From an uncultured Blautia sp. (GTDB taxonomy: Bacteria; Bacillota; Clostridia; Lachnospirales; Lachnospiraceae): 64,000 bases of DNA. This document shows positions 44,898-54,600 of this stretch, piece by piece; positions within the stretch are counted from its first letter, which is position 1, and each line of letters starts with the position of its first letter. The DNA is taken from positions 34,817-98,816 of the forward strand of contig CAKRPO010000005.1 in assembly GCA_934378195.1 (NCBI GenBank). The letters are read 5' to 3'. The notes beneath the pieces were generated by a model. That model was not told the DNA's origin, made no database searches, and worked only from the letters and a program-made list of their open reading frames with translations. The position numbers were made by a program, and so were the translations under genes.

Positions 44898-45934
44898 AAA
44901 ATAAACAGAAGTCAGCTGCCATGCTGTGCGGAGCACTCTGCACAGTGATGATGGCAGTTCCGGTACTGGCTGACACAGAAGTACAGAAATATACGAACAC
45001 GGATTTTGCAATGGATACGGTGGTATCTGAGACCCTGTATACGACAGGGGATGATCTGAATACAACGATTGGAAATAAGATTCGGGAGATTGAGACAGAG
45101 TATCTGTCCTGGACAGATGAGGATTCCCAGATTGCAAAGTTGAATGCGGCATCGGGGGAGACAACGGAGATCTCGGATGAACTTGCAGGATATCTGGAAA
45201 AGATTTTTCAGCTTGCGAAGGACTCTGACGGAGCTTTTGATCCGACGATCGGCAAGATCATTCGTCTTTGGGATATCGCAGGAGAGAATCCACATGTTCC
45301 GGAGCAGTCAGAACTGGACGAACTTCTGAAAGACGTGGGATACCAGAAGGTATCTCTGGATGGAGACAAGGTAACTCTGGAAAAGGGAGCAACACTTGAT
45401 CTGGGAGCAACCGGCAAGGGAATCGGCTGTGATGTGGTTTCTGATTTCCTGAAGACACAGGAAGATGTTTCCGGGATGATCCTGAACCTCGGTGGAAGCA
45501 GCGTCATGGCTTATGGTGAGAAACCAGATGGCTCTGACTGGAAAGTTGCTGTGACGGACCCACGTGATGTTGAGGGAGATTACCTTGGCGCGATCACACT
45601 GGAAGGCGGAGAATTCCTTTCCACTTCCGGTGATTATGAAAAATATTTTATGGAAGATGGTAAGAGATATCATCATATTCTGGACCCGAAGACAGGATAT
45701 TCGGTATGGAATGGTCTGGATTCCGTGACAGTTGTCTGCGACAGCGGACTCCTGGCAGACGGGCTTTCTACCGCGTGCTTTGTGCTCGGAATGGAAGACG
45801 CACTGAGCCTGCTCGAGAAATACAATGCAGAGGCAGTTTTTGTAGATGAGAACAAGAACGTGTATCTGACCGATGGCATCAAAGACCGTTTTGAATTGAT
45901 GAAGAATACTTATACCGTCAAAGATGCAAAATAA
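44894..45934 (+). CDS. apbE: FAD:protein FMN transferase
   Basis: A 346-residue exported ApbE. Residues 1-26 are a signal peptide. The transferase core has DLGATGKGIGCD, ILNLGGSSVMAYG (FAD binding), STSGDYEKYF, HHILDPKTGYSV and SGLLADGLSTACFVLG with the Mg-binding Asp and Ser/Thr. It takes FMN from FAD and attaches it to Thr of SGAT motifs; five such motifs are encoded immediately upstream. Four-base overlap with the Fe-S protein gene confirms one operon. Confidence 0.92.
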   Translation: MKNKQKSAAMLCGALCTVMMAVPVLADTEVQKYTNTDFAMDTVVSETLYTTGDDLNTTIGNKIREIETEYLSWTDEDSQIAKLNAASGETTEISDELAGYLEKIFQLAKDSDGAFDPTIGKIIRLWDIAGENPHVPEQSELDELLKDVGYQKVSLDGDKVTLEKGATLDLGATGKGIGCDVVSDFLKTQEDVSGMILNLGGSSVMAYGEKPDGSDWKVAVTDPRDVEGDYLGAITLEGGEFLSTSGDYEKYFMEDGKRYHHILDPKTGYSVWNGLDSVTVVCDSGLLADGLSTACFVLGMEDALSLLEKYNAEAVFVDENKNVYLTDGIKDRFELMKNTYTVKDAK

Positions 45935-45951
45935 AAGTTTTATAAAATCTA

Positions 45952-45980
45952 TTGAAAATAACTAGCACATATAGTACTAT
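45952..45980 (+). promoter_or_regulatory. Possible promoter of the Rpn-like gene
   Basis: TTGAAA (45952-45957), 17-base spacer, TACTAT (45975-45980), followed by a 190-base leader with no ORF. Confidence 0.4.
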
Positions 45981-46178
45981 AAAACAAAGCATATAGTGTT
46001 ACTGACAATAGCAGTCACATTTTCTAAAGTCTAAGGCATTCGTGCTGATCTATTTTCTAAAATCACTTCAGAAATCCATGCTTTTAAATTCAATTAAAAA
46101 AGAAAAGCAGGGGTTTGGAAGTGAGGTAATTGATAATACTTTACATTTATGCCCCTGTAATAACAGGAGGTGTTGCCT

Positions 46179-47108
46179 ATGGCAAAAAACAAAAAGACAT
46201 GTAAAGTTATACCAAAGAAAAATCAGTCTGGTAATATACCAACAGCAAACAGGAAGTATAAGGATACTGTATTTCGAATGTTATTTTCGGATAAGGAGAA
46301 TCTTTTGTCTTTGTATAATGCAATTAACAGAACGGCATATGAAGATTCGGAAGAATTAGAAATCGTGACGCTTAAGCATGCAATTTATATGGGAATGAAG
46401 AATGATCTGGCGTTTATCATTGACATGAATTTGTTTTTGTATGAACACCAGTCAACCTACAATCCCAATATCCCTTTGAGAGATTTGTTCTACATAGCGG
46501 CAGAATATCAGAAACTGGTGAATCGTAAATCTTTATATTCTTCAGCTCTTCAGAAGATTCCGGCTCCATATTTTATTGTTTTCTACAATGGAACTGAAAG
46601 GGAAGAGGAATATTGGGAAAATTCTTTATCAGAAGCATATGAAAATCTGACAGGAGAACCCAGATTGGAATTGAAAGTAATTACTTTGAATATAAATGAG
46701 GGACATAATAAAGAATTGATGGAACAATGTCAGATATTAAGAGAGTATGCACAGTATGTGGCAAGAGTACGTAAATATACAAAAGAAATGAATTTGGATG
46801 TAGCTGTGGAACGAGCAGTAGACGAATGCATTCGGGAGGGAATCCTGGAAAATTTTCTCCGGACTAATAGAGCGGAGGTTATTGCTGTGAGTATATTTGA
46901 ATATAATAAAGATGAAGAAGAAAAGAAACTTCGAAGAGCAGAGTATGAGGCAGGCTATGATAGCGGTTTTGACGCGGGAAAAGAAACAGAATTAAATAAT
47001 TTACTGCATCGAATGCTAAAAAATAGGAAATATTCAGATACCGATATCGCGGAAGTAACAGGTATAGCGGCAGAGAAAATAAAAGAAATTCGGCAGAAAG
47101 AAAAATAG
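46179..47108 (+). CDS. Rpn-family PD-(D/E)XK nuclease (transposase-like)
   Basis: A 309-residue protein starting at ATG 46179, six bases after AGGAGGTG. It matches the Rpn/PDDEXK_2 'putative transposase' family: YKDTVFRMLFSDKENLLSLYNAI near residue 28, the catalytic NDLAFIIDMNLFLYEHQST (the PD-(D/E)XK core in degenerate form), and PLRDLFYIAAEY. The C-terminal tail is charged. E. coli RpnA relatives promote RecA-independent recombination. Such genes are scattered in multiple copies in gut clostridia. It splits the flavin locus from the convergent Gx/NusG-II genes. Confidence 0.75.
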   Translation: MAKNKKTCKVIPKKNQSGNIPTANRKYKDTVFRMLFSDKENLLSLYNAINRTAYEDSEELEIVTLKHAIYMGMKNDLAFIIDMNLFLYEHQSTYNPNIPLRDLFYIAAEYQKLVNRKSLYSSALQKIPAPYFIVFYNGTEREEEYWENSLSEAYENLTGEPRLELKVITLNINEGHNKELMEQCQILREYAQYVARVRKYTKEMNLDVAVERAVDECIREGILENFLRTNRAEVIAVSIFEYNKDEEEKKLRRAEYEAGYDSGFDAGKETELNNLLHRMLKNRKYSDTDIAEVTGIAAEKIKEIRQKEK

Positions 47109-47184
47109 AGGAATTCCAAATGAAATAACAGGGACGGAGCTTTGTGGCGCAAAGGCACTACAGAGTTTCGTCCCTGCTGGTTAT

Positions 47185-47670
47185 TTAAAAATGAACACGT
47201 TTCAAAACTTCATTTGTCAGGGTTCCGATCAGGAGTCCGGTGATAACACCAGAAATCAGTAGAGCCGGTGCATAATAGATCAGTCCGGAGGTCATGGTGA
47301 TCAGACAGGCAATCAAGAGCTGTCCGATATTGTGTGAGACACCACCGGCAACGCTGATACCAAGAATACTGAATCCGGATTTCTTCTTCATCAAGGTCAT
47401 AACGGTGAGGCTCAAGGCAGCACCGGCCAGACTGTACAGGATGCTGAACAGGTTTCCAAACATAAATCCGATGATAAAGATACGGATCACGGAAACGAGT
47501 GCGGCCTCTTTCCAGGTATATTTCTCGAGGATGAACAGGACTGCGAGATTGGCAAGTCCGAGTTTCATTCCCGGGATCCCGGCAAAAAATGGAATGAGCG
47601 ATTCCACATAACCGAAGATGATGGCAACCGCGGCAAAAAGTCCGAGGTTGGCGAGTTTTTTCTGATTCAT
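47185..47670 (-). CDS. Gx transporter-family membrane protein
   Basis: A 161-residue membrane protein with about five helices. It belongs to the Gx/heptaprenyl-diphosphate-synthase-component-I-like family related to substrate-binding S components of ECF transporters: GYVESLIPFFAGIPGMKLG near residue 20 and GVSHNIGQLLIA near 115. ATG at 47670 is chosen because AAAGGA precedes it; an upstream ATG at 47727 lacks a ribosome site. It lies in an operon with the NusG-II gene, a pair often found with ApbE and FMN-binding genes, perhaps for flavin or quinone precursor supply. Confidence 0.8.
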   Translation of the reverse strand: MNQKKLANLGLFAAVAIIFGYVESLIPFFAGIPGMKLGLANLAVLFILEKYTWKEAALVSVIRIFIIGFMFGNLFSILYSLAGAALSLTVMTLMKKKSGFSILGISVAGGVSHNIGQLLIACLITMTSGLIYYAPALLISGVITGLLIGTLTNEVLKRVHF

Positions 47671-47729
47671 AATTTTTCCTTTCAGGGAGCATTTCTTATA
47701 GCACTTCTGAATGTTCAAGTCGAACAATC

Positions 47730-48098
47730 TCAGACAGCAGTATCGAACTCCGGAGAGTCGTCTTCGGAGACATCTCCCTTTTCTCCTTCAATAACAACTT
47801 TATTTGGCAGGCAGACGATTGTTCCGCCGGTACTGTCCACTGCCTTCTGCTTCATGCAGAGATGATCCGGACAGTCAGCGTCCGTCATACGGACCTCACC
47901 GTTCTTTATCTCACATACATTGGTATCATTGATCTTGATCACCTGGTTCTTTGCAAGAGAGTACGTGCCGTATTCCTTGCCATTTACCGTGATACGGATT
48001 GTACCATAATGTCCACGCCGGGTGAGATACATGCCACCCCAGAGGATTAAGGCAAACACCACGATACCGATGATAAAAGTCAGTTCTTTTTTCTTCAA
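47730..48098 (-). CDS. NusG domain II-containing membrane protein
   Basis: A 122-residue protein with one N-terminal transmembrane helix and an extracellular NusG-II domain. The family block ADCPDHLCMKQKAVDSTGG, then TIVCLPNKVVIEG, is present with its pair of cysteines. Such proteins recur next to FMN-binding, Gx and ApbE genes and are thought to be redox partners, but their task is not known. First gene of a two-gene minus-strand operon under a good promoter. Confidence 0.85.
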   Translation of the reverse strand: MKKKELTFIIGIVVFALILWGGMYLTRRGHYGTIRITVNGKEYGTYSLAKNQVIKINDTNVCEIKNGEVRMTDADCPDHLCMKQKAVDSTGGTIVCLPNKVVIEGEKGDVSEDDSPEFDTAV

Positions 48099-48155
48099 AT
48101 AAAACTACCTCATTTCTATAAACGGGGAAATTTTTCAATAAATAACACGAATATT

Positions 48156-48184
48156 ATAATAGCATATGACCGATTAATTGACAA
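48156..48184 (-). promoter_or_regulatory. Promoter of the NusG-II/Gx operon
   Basis: On the minus strand TTGTCA (48179-48184), a 17-base spacer, TATTAT (48156-48161). Confidence 0.6.
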
Positions 48185-48185
48185 G

Positions 48186-48637
48186 AAAAAGTTAGAAGAA
48201 GCGAACAACGGAAATCTTCTGAAGACAGTCTATGCAAATGGGGATGAGATCCGCTACTCCTATGATTCACAGAATCGTATAACTGCAAGTTATCTAAAGA
48301 ATGCGACAGCTTCGGAGAAGAAGCTGAACACCGAGGCATTCTTGATTTACGATTCCGGTGCAAATCTGCTGGCTGTCAATATTGATGGAAAATACTATAC
48401 CTATGTAAGAAATATTCAGAATGATATCATCGCTTTAGTTGACGCGTCTGGAAAAACTGTAGTAAATTATACGTATGACAGCTGGGGAAAACTGCTGCAC
48501 AGACTGCATTAGACGGTATTGCCATGGCGGTAGGCGCGAGTGCTGCAAAAGTAGGCTGGCAGGTTGTGGTAAATGTTGCGACAAGTGTGATAAGCGGAAT
48601 TATGAATGAAGATGATGGAATGGAAATTCAAGATTGA
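48186..48637 (+). pseudogene. Remnant of an RHS/YD-repeat polymorphic toxin gene
   Basis: The frame open before 48186 and ending at TAG 48510-48512 reads RHS core sequence: EIRYSYDSQNRITASYL, YTYVRNIQNDIIALVDASGK and VVNYTYDSWGKLL. From 48503 another frame continues to 48637 with a glycine/alanine-rich segment (MAVGASAAKVGWQVV) typical of the link between RHS core and toxin. The N-terminal thousands of residues are missing, and there is a frame jump, so the gene is dead. Confidence 0.8.
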
Positions 48638-48650
48638 AAATAATTCCGAA

Positions 48651-48910
48651 ATAAAAGATATAAATGTGAGAAGAGAGCTAAACCAGAATGCAAGAAATCA
48701 ATTTGTACGAAATACAAAAAAGGAATTCGTAATACAGCTGGTTCAACGGTAAAAGGAAACGGACTTTCACAAGGTATAGCGAAGGGATATTCTTGTTATA
48801 TGGGAGAAATCATAGGTGAGGAACGATGCTATAATGGAAGAGTTACAATATATTCACATTTATATTATAAAAATAATTCAATAGTAAAAAGAATATATAA
48901 GGTAGTATAG
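48651..48910 (+). pseudogene. Short ORF fragment, possible toxin C-terminus
   Basis: An 86-codon open frame without a usable start ends at TAG 48908-48910. It is basic with several Cys and Tyr (GYSCYMGEIIGEERCYNGR near the middle). Placed after the RHS remnant and before an intact membrane protein, it may be the displaced end of a toxin domain. No family recognised. Confidence 0.35.
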
Positions 48911-48944
48911 TTTGAATTTTTTCGAGAAATTATTATAAAGGGAC

Positions 48945-49982
48945 GTGTTGAATTTGAGAATAGAAACCATAATAGTAATCCTTATAATTTATGCAATTCG
49001 TAAAGGAAATCGCAGAAATGAACTCAGACCATATAGTAGAGATTTTGGTCTGAGATATGTTGATGAAAATATGCGAATTGCAATGCGTGAGGATGCCTCC
49101 AATCCTTTATTTACAAAAGGACATTTCCGAAAAAACTATAAAAGAAGTATTTATAGAAAAATGTCGAATTTAAAAGGGTTCTATTTTTGTCAGTTCATAT
49201 CAATTATACAGAGTGTAGTGCTACTCCTGAATTTGCTGGATGGTTTTTATATCCGTTATATAAATATGGGTGGAATACTTGGAGTGAACGAACAGGACAG
49301 ATGGCAAATTTATATTATAGTTGCAATTTGGATTTGTGTTAACATGTGTTTGAATTTATCTTTTGGTATCTACTACACATCCATCATTAATAACACGAGA
49401 AAGAAAAATTTCAAAAAACTGTGTCGTAAAGGTATTATATCTATAGGAAAAAAGCAGGAAGATGGTTATGAGTTGAATTCGTATCCAGAGGAGATACACT
49501 ACGAAGACTGGATCTATGAAGTGGAAAATTGTTTCAGTAATCAGTTTCGCGGAAGTGGTTGGTGTTATGTGGAAAGTATCGACGGTCTTAAAGAAAATGT
49601 ACATATGCTAATCGAGGAAGATAAAGAACAAGAAAGAACCAGGATTCTTGTACAGATGCAGGTAGATATATTAAGGGAAGCAGATGTAAAGCAGTTAAAT
49701 GAACTTTTTCATAAAAAAATCTGGAATGCTTTAAGAAAAAATGAGTTACCGTTGGAAAGGCCGTGTCTTACGTATATCATTTGTGTAAAGCAACGTTCGG
49801 AAATATTTGAAAATATATTTTGCAGATCAATAGAAACTGGAGAAGAAGATTGCCTTCCGGTTGGTATAGTGTTAGATGAACATAAGATTTATATACCGAA
49901 ACTTGCAGAAAATCTATCAGATACAATGTATCGGGAGATGAAAACTACCATAATAGAAATAGTGAACCTCATACCTATGTAG
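48945..49982 (+). CDS. Membrane protein of unknown function, possible immunity protein
   Basis: A 345-residue protein with a hydrophobic N-terminus and two clear membrane helices (about 80-105 and 125-150), then a soluble 190-residue C-terminal domain rich in Glu and Lys. No known domain. The start GTG 48945 (or TTG 48948) follows AAAGGGA. Its place right after RHS toxin debris is the usual location of an immunity gene, which is the only basis for that suggestion. AT-rich like the remnants before it. Ends at a strong terminator. Confidence 0.5.
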   Translation: MLNLRIETIIVILIIYAIRKGNRRNELRPYSRDFGLRYVDENMRIAMREDASNPLFTKGHFRKNYKRSIYRKMSNLKGFYFCQFISIIQSVVLLLNLLDGFYIRYINMGGILGVNEQDRWQIYIIVAIWICVNMCLNLSFGIYYTSIINNTRKKNFKKLCRKGIISIGKKQEDGYELNSYPEEIHYEDWIYEVENCFSNQFRGSGWCYVESIDGLKENVHMLIEEDKEQERTRILVQMQVDILREADVKQLNELFHKKIWNALRKNELPLERPCLTYIICVKQRSEIFENIFCRSIETGEEDCLPVGIVLDEHKIYIPKLAENLSDTMYREMKTTIIEIVNLIPM

Positions 49983-49998
49983 GAACACTAAGAAAATC

Positions 49999-50023
49999 GG
50001 AGGCGGTTGCCGCCTCCATTTTT
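49999..50023 (+). terminator. Terminator after the membrane-protein gene
   Basis: GGAGGCGG / CCGCCTCC with a three-base loop, followed by ATTTTTG. Confidence 0.85.
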
Positions 50024-50067
50024 GTACGGAAATTTGCCATAGACACATTTTGTTTATTAAATATTCA

Positions 50068-50096
50068 TTGTTTTCCCTGCGGGAAAGTGGTAAAAT
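50068..50096 (+). promoter_or_regulatory. Probable promoter of secA
   Basis: TTGTTT (50068-50073), 17-base spacer, TAAAAT (50091-50096), about 80 bases before the ATG. Confidence 0.55.
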
Positions 50097-50174
50097 AGTA
50101 GGGATTTCTTAAATAGGACAAATACGATGACTTCGTATATAAGTGATCAATAAATATAGAAACAGGAGCAGGCT

Positions 50175-52751
50175 ATGAATTTATTCCAAAAAGTATTCGG
50201 GACAAGAAGTGAGCATGAGGTAAAGCGTATCATGCCGCTCGTAGAGAAAACAGAATCTCTTCGCCCGGAAATGCAGAAATTAACAGATGAGCAGCTGAGA
50301 GACAAGACCAGAGAATTCAAGAAACGTCTGGGCGAAGGCGAGACACTGGATGACCTTCTTCCGGAGGCATTTGCAGTTGTACGTGAAGGTGCCAAACGAG
50401 TTCTTGGTATGGAGCATTACCGGGTACAGATCATCGGTGGTATCATCCTTCATCAGGGACGTATCGCAGAGATGAAGACTGGTGAAGGTAAGACCCTTGT
50501 TTCCACACTTCCGGCATACCTGAATGCTCTGGAAGGTAAAGGCGTTCACATTGTAACAGTCAACGACTACCTGGCAAAACGAGATGCTGAGTGGATGGGT
50601 AAGGTTCATGAGTTCCTCGGCCTGACAGTAGGTGTCGTTCTGAATGACATGAAGCCAGAAGAGCGCCGTGCAGCATACGGATGCGATATCACATATGTAA
50701 CCAACAACGAACTGGGATTTGATTACCTTCGTGACAACATGGTTATCTACAAAGAGCAGCTGGTACAGAGAGATCTGCACTACTGTATCATCGATGAGAT
50801 TGACTCTGTCCTGATCGACGAGGCACGTACACCTCTGATCATTTCCGGACAGAGCGGCAAGTCCACCAAGCTTTATGAAGTGTGCGATATCCTTGCGCAG
50901 CAGCTGGAGCGTGGTGAAGCCAGCCACGAGATGACCAAGATGGCAGCCATCATGGGTGAAGAAGTTGTCGAGACCGGTGACTTCGTAGTTAATGAGAAAG
51001 ACAAGATCGTCAACCTTACCGAGCAGGGTGTGAAGAAGGTTGAGAAATTCTTTAATATTGAGAACCTTGCTGATCCGGAGAACCTGGAGATCCAGCACAA
51101 TATCATCCTTGCACTTCGTGCACACAACCTGATGCACAAAGACCAGGATTATGTAGTTAAAGATGATGAAATCCTGATCGTTGATGAGTTTACCGGACGT
51201 ATTATGCCGGGTCGTCGTTATTCAGACGGACTTCATCAGGCAATCGAAGCCAAAGAGCATGTTAAAGTCAAGAGAGAGAGCAAGACTCTTGCTACCATTA
51301 CATTCCAGAACTTCTTCAATAAATATGACAAGAAGGGCGGTATGACCGGTACAGCACTTACCGAGGAAAAAGAGTTCCGTGATATCTACGGAATGGATGT
51401 TGTAGAGATTCCGACCAACAGACCGGTACAGCGTAAAGACCTCGAAGACGCTGTATACATGACCAAGAAAGAAAAATTCAACGCAGTTGTTGAAGCTGTC
51501 AAAGAAGCCCATGCAAAGCAGCAGCCGGTTCTGGTTGGTACTATTACGATCGAGACTTCTGAGCTCCTCAGCAAGATGCTCCGCCGTGAAGGTATCCAGC
51601 ACAATGTATTGAATGCGAAGTTCCATGAACTGGAAGCAGAGATCGTTGCACAGGCTGGACAGGCAGGAGCTGTTACCATCGCTACCAACATGGCTGGTCG
51701 TGGTACTGATATTAAGCTTGACGATGTGGCAAGAGAGGCTGGCGGTCTGAAGATCATCGGTACAGAGCGTCATGAGTCCAGACGTATCGATAACCAGCTG
51801 CGTGGTCGTTCCGGACGTCAGGGAGATCCGGGTGAATCCCGTTTCTACATCTCTCTGGAAGACGATCTGATGCGTCTGTTCGGTTCTGAGAGACTGATGA
51901 AGATCTTTACTTCACTCGGTGTTGCTGAGAACGAGCAGATCGAACATAAGATGCTTTCTAATGCAATCCAGAAAGCACAGGAGAAGATTGAGTTCAACAA
52001 CTTCGGTATTCGTAAAAATCTTCTGGACTATGACCAGGTTAACAACGAACAGCGTGAGATTATCTACAAAGAACGTCGTCAGGTTCTGGATGGCGAGAAC
52101 ATGCGTGATACCATTTACAAGATGATCACAGATATTGTAGATAGTACAGTAGATATGTGCTTTTCTGATGATGTAGATTCTACGGAATGGGATCTGAATG
52201 AATTTAATACAACACTCATTCCGATCATCCCGATCGAGCCACTTACTACTGAAAAAGTAAAAGGCAAGAGAAAAGACGAGATCAAACATCTGATCAAAGA
52301 AGAAGCTGTGAAGCTTTATGAGACAAAAGAATCTGAGTTCCCGGAAGCAGAGCAGCTGCGTGAACTGGAGCGAGTAGTTCTCCTGAAATCTATCGACAGC
52401 AAGTGGATGGATCACATCGACGACATGGAAATCCTTCGTCAGGGTATCGGTCTTGTAGGATATGGACAGAGAGATCCGGTTGTAGAGTACAAGATGAGTG
52501 CGTTCGAAATGTTCAACAATATGATCAACTCCATTCAGGAGGATACAGTGCGTATGCTGTATCATGTTCATGTTGAGCAGAAAATTGAACGTGAGCAGGT
52601 TGCGAAAGTTACCGGAACAAACAAAGATGACACGTCTGTTAAGAAACCGGTTCAGAGAAAAGATGACAAGATTTATCCAAATGATCCGTGTCCGTGCGGA
52701 AGTGGCAAGAAGTACAAACAGTGCTGCGGACGTAAATTAATGAAAGCATAA
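50175..52751 (+). CDS. secA: Preprotein translocase ATPase SecA
   Basis: An 858-residue motor that drives secretory proteins through SecYEG. Present are the Walker [11 protein letters not shown] near residue 102, the DEAD-type [16 protein letters not shown] near 208, the second nucleotide-binding fold with [12 protein letters not shown] and [15 protein letters not shown], the scaffold and wing regions, and a C-terminal zinc-binding tail [13 protein letters not shown] that contacts SecB or lipids. Length and domain order are normal for Firmicutes. CAGGAG precedes the ATG. Stands alone. Confidence 0.98.
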   Translation: MNLFQKVFGTRSEHEVKRIMPLVEKTESLRPEMQKLTDEQLRDKTREFKKRLGEGETLDDLLPEAFAVVREGAKRVLGMEHYRVQIIGGIILHQGRIAEMKTGEGKTLVSTLPAYLNALEGKGVHIVTVNDYLAKRDAEWMGKVHEFLGLTVGVVLNDMKPEERRAAYGCDITYVTNNELGFDYLRDNMVIYKEQLVQRDLHYCIIDEIDSVLIDEARTPLIISGQSGKSTKLYEVCDILAQQLERGEASHEMTKMAAIMGEEVVETGDFVVNEKDKIVNLTEQGVKKVEKFFNIENLADPENLEIQHNIILALRAHNLMHKDQDYVVKDDEILIVDEFTGRIMPGRRYSDGLHQAIEAKEHVKVKRESKTLATITFQNFFNKYDKKGGMTGTALTEEKEFRDIYGMDVVEIPTNRPVQRKDLEDAVYMTKKEKFNAVVEAVKEAHAKQQPVLVGTITIETSELLSKMLRREGIQHNVLNAKFHELEAEIVAQAGQAGAVTIATNMAGRGTDIKLDDVAREAGGLKIIGTERHESRRIDNQLRGRSGRQGDPGESRFYISLEDDLMRLFGSERLMKIFTSLGVAENEQIEHKMLSNAIQKAQEKIEFNNFGIRKNLLDYDQVNNEQREIIYKERRQVLDGENMRDTIYKMITDIVDSTVDMCFSDDVDSTEWDLNEFNTTLIPIIPIEPLTTEKVKGKRKDEIKHLIKEEAVKLYETKESEFPEAEQLRELERVVLLKSIDSKWMDHIDDMEILRQGIGLVGYGQRDPVVEYKMSAFEMFNNMINSIQEDTVRMLYHVHVEQKIEREQVAKVTGTNKDDTSVKKPVQRKDDKIYPNDPCPCGSGKKYKQCCGRKLMKA

Positions 52752-52770
52752 TAATATGATATAATACAGA

Positions 52771-52806
52771 TCCCCTGTTCATTCAATATATGAACAGGGG
52801 ATTTTG
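52771..52806 (+). terminator. Terminator of secA
   Basis: ATCCCCTGTTCAT / ATGAACAGGGGAT around a short loop, followed by TTTTG. Confidence 0.88.
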
Positions 52807-52810
52807 ACTA

Positions 52811-53344
52811 TTAGAAGAATTTTGCGATTTCGTCGATTTCTTTGCGGTGAGGGCGGATCGGTTCTTCGGCTGCCTGACCAACTGCAATGACGGATACGAT
52901 TGTTTCTGTTTCTGGAATGTTCAGGATCTCGCGGAGCTTGTCTGCCTCTCGGAGCCCCATGATCAGGGTGGAAAGACCGAGTTCTGTTGCTTTCAGAATC
53001 AGGTTTTCATTCTGCAGGCCGAGATCGTAACAGCCCCATCCGTTTCCGAGTTCATTATCAGCAGAGCCGTCTTTCTGGAAACCGGCATGGTCATGAACGA
53101 AGGTTGTAATGATTAGCGAGGCATGTTCTGATTTACCGGCGTTTCCTGCATCCGGCAGACATTCCATACGAATTTTATCTACCATTTCTTCTGACAGGAC
53201 ACAATAGTAACGTCCGGTCTGGGAATTTTTCCATGACGGAGCTTCCTGTGCAGCACAAAGCAGTTCTTCCATCTGTTCTCTTGTGACACCGGCACTGTAT
53301 TTACGAACGGTTCTTCTTGTTTCTAATACTTTCTGAAATTCCAT
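52811..53344 (-). CDS. Nitroreductase-family flavoprotein
   Basis: A 177-residue FMN-dependent reductase. RRTVRKYSAG at the N-terminus contacts FMN, APSWKNSQTGRYY and the C-terminal GLSTLIMGLREADKLR complete the family pattern. It is only distantly similar to the nitroreductase at 32106. AAGGAGG on the minus strand precedes the ATG. Substrate unknown. Confidence 0.88.
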   Translation of the reverse strand: MEFQKVLETRRTVRKYSAGVTREQMEELLCAAQEAPSWKNSQTGRYYCVLSEEMVDKIRMECLPDAGNAGKSEHASLIITTFVHDHAGFQKDGSADNELGNGWGCYDLGLQNENLILKATELGLSTLIMGLREADKLREILNIPETETIVSVIAVGQAAEEPIRPHRKEIDEIAKFF

Positions 53345-53388
53345 GAGATTCAGGCCTCCTTAATATGTAAGAATTATATGAAATAAAA

Positions 53389-53426
53389 ATGGCATACAGA
53401 AGAAAATCTGTATGCCATAATTATGC
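53389..53426 (-). terminator. Terminator of the antiporter gene
   Basis: On the minus strand ATGGCATACAGA / TCTGTATGCCAT (12 bp, perfect) is followed by TTTTTATTTC. It lies between the antiporter stop and the nitroreductase start. Confidence 0.8.
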
Positions 53427-53509
53427 CATTTTGTTGTAGAAAATGCAATTCAGTAGTTGTATTTTACAAAATACTCAGATGTGTTGTGAAAGTAAAATGA
53501 AAAACCTGC

Positions 53510-54427
53510 CTATCTGATAAAAAGATATGCTGTGTATCCGATATAAGCCAGTACACAAACTGCACCTTCCATTCTGCTCATAGATTTTTTAGTAAAAGCA
53601 AAAATAAACAGCAGAATTCCACTGATGAGGAGGATTCCACAGTCGATAACAGATTCAGAGAGAATATGAAGTGGTGAAATTGTTGCTGACATACCCAGGA
53701 TAAAAAGAATATTAAATATGTTTGAGCCGATTGCATTTCCAAGTGCAAGCCCACTGTCGCCTTTCCGTGTGGCAACGATGGATGTTACAAGTTCCGGCAG
53801 AGATGTACCGATTGCAACAATTGTGAGTCCAATGAAATTCTGACTCACATCGAAAGATACCGCAATCTGACTTGCATTATTTACCACAAGGTTACCGCCG
53901 AAAATTACAGCTGCAAGACCGCCGACGATGAAAAGAAGAGCTTTATAAAGTGGGATACTTTGTTCTGTGGGACATTCATTTCTCTTTTTTAATGCGGTAC
54001 GAATCATATTCAGAATATAAAAGATCATTCCAGCCAAAAGAAGAATACCCTCAATTCTGCTGAGTTTTCCGTCAGCAATCATAATACAGAGGATAAGGGT
54101 AATCAGAATATTTACAGGCATATCTCTCTTCAGAATATCTTTGTTTGTTTTAAAACTGGAAATAAATGCACAGATACCTACAACGACAAGTCCGTTAAAA
54201 ATATTGGAACCGATAATATTGCTGACAGCAATATCATTGTTGCCGGCAAGTGCCGCATTGATGCTGACAGAAGCTTCAGGAGCGCTGGTCCCCATGGCAA
54301 CGATTGTAAGACCTATGATGACACTGGGAATTTTGAGAAACCTGGCGAGTGAAGAACTTCCCTCCACAAAAAAATCAGCACCTTTAATTAATAGTACAAA
54401 GCCGATAATCAGTAACAGATATTCCAT
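53510..54427 (-). CDS. CaCA-family cation/Na+ antiporter (YrbG-like)
   Basis: A 305-residue membrane protein with about ten helices and the two inverted alpha repeats of the calcium:cation antiporter family: GLTIVAMGTSAPEASVS near residue 40 and GLTIVAIGTSLPELVTS near 200, with SNIIGSNIFN and NAIGSNIFN after them. It would export a divalent cation against Na+ or H+. Because a manganese-sensing riboswitch precedes it, Mn2+ is a likely substrate besides or instead of Ca2+. Ribosome site GAAAGGAGA. Confidence 0.9.
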   Translation of the reverse strand: MEYLLLIIGFVLLIKGADFFVEGSSSLARFLKIPSVIIGLTIVAMGTSAPEASVSINAALAGNNDIAVSNIIGSNIFNGLVVVGICAFISSFKTNKDILKRDMPVNILITLILCIMIADGKLSRIEGILLLAGMIFYILNMIRTALKKRNECPTEQSIPLYKALLFIVGGLAAVIFGGNLVVNNASQIAVSFDVSQNFIGLTIVAIGTSLPELVTSIVATRKGDSGLALGNAIGSNIFNILFILGMSATISPLHILSESVIDCGILLISGILLFIFAFTKKSMSRMEGAVCVLAYIGYTAYLFIR

Positions 54428-54460
54428 ATGATCTCCTTTCCTGTGATAAAGGTATGGAAT

Positions 54461-54600
54461 AAAAAAGAGACCTTTATCACATCAAAAAAATGATTGATAA
54501 AAGTCTCGTTGATTACAACAATAACCGGCCGCATGGCGTGATGACGATCATTGTTTCACCCTGTGTGCAGGATGATAACTACTCCCTCTTATTGATATTA
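54461..54600 (-). promoter_or_regulatory. yybP-ykoY (manganese) riboswitch with overlapping terminator
   Basis: Read on the minus strand the leader starts with AGAGGGAGTAG near 54589 and ends with AATCAACGAGACTTTTATC near 54495, the two conserved edges of the yybP-ykoY Mn2+ riboswitch; inner segments CACGCC and GGCCGG could form the docking helices. The 3' edge GAGACTTTTATCA also pairs with TGATAAAGGTCTC, giving a 13-bp terminator with TTTTTT (about 54461-54508). Mn2+ binding would block the terminator and switch on the antiporter. Confidence 0.75.

Noticed and set aside
46042-46359. 105-codon ORF before and overlapping the Rpn-like gene
   Set aside because: Different frame from the nuclease, no ribosome site and overlaps its start.
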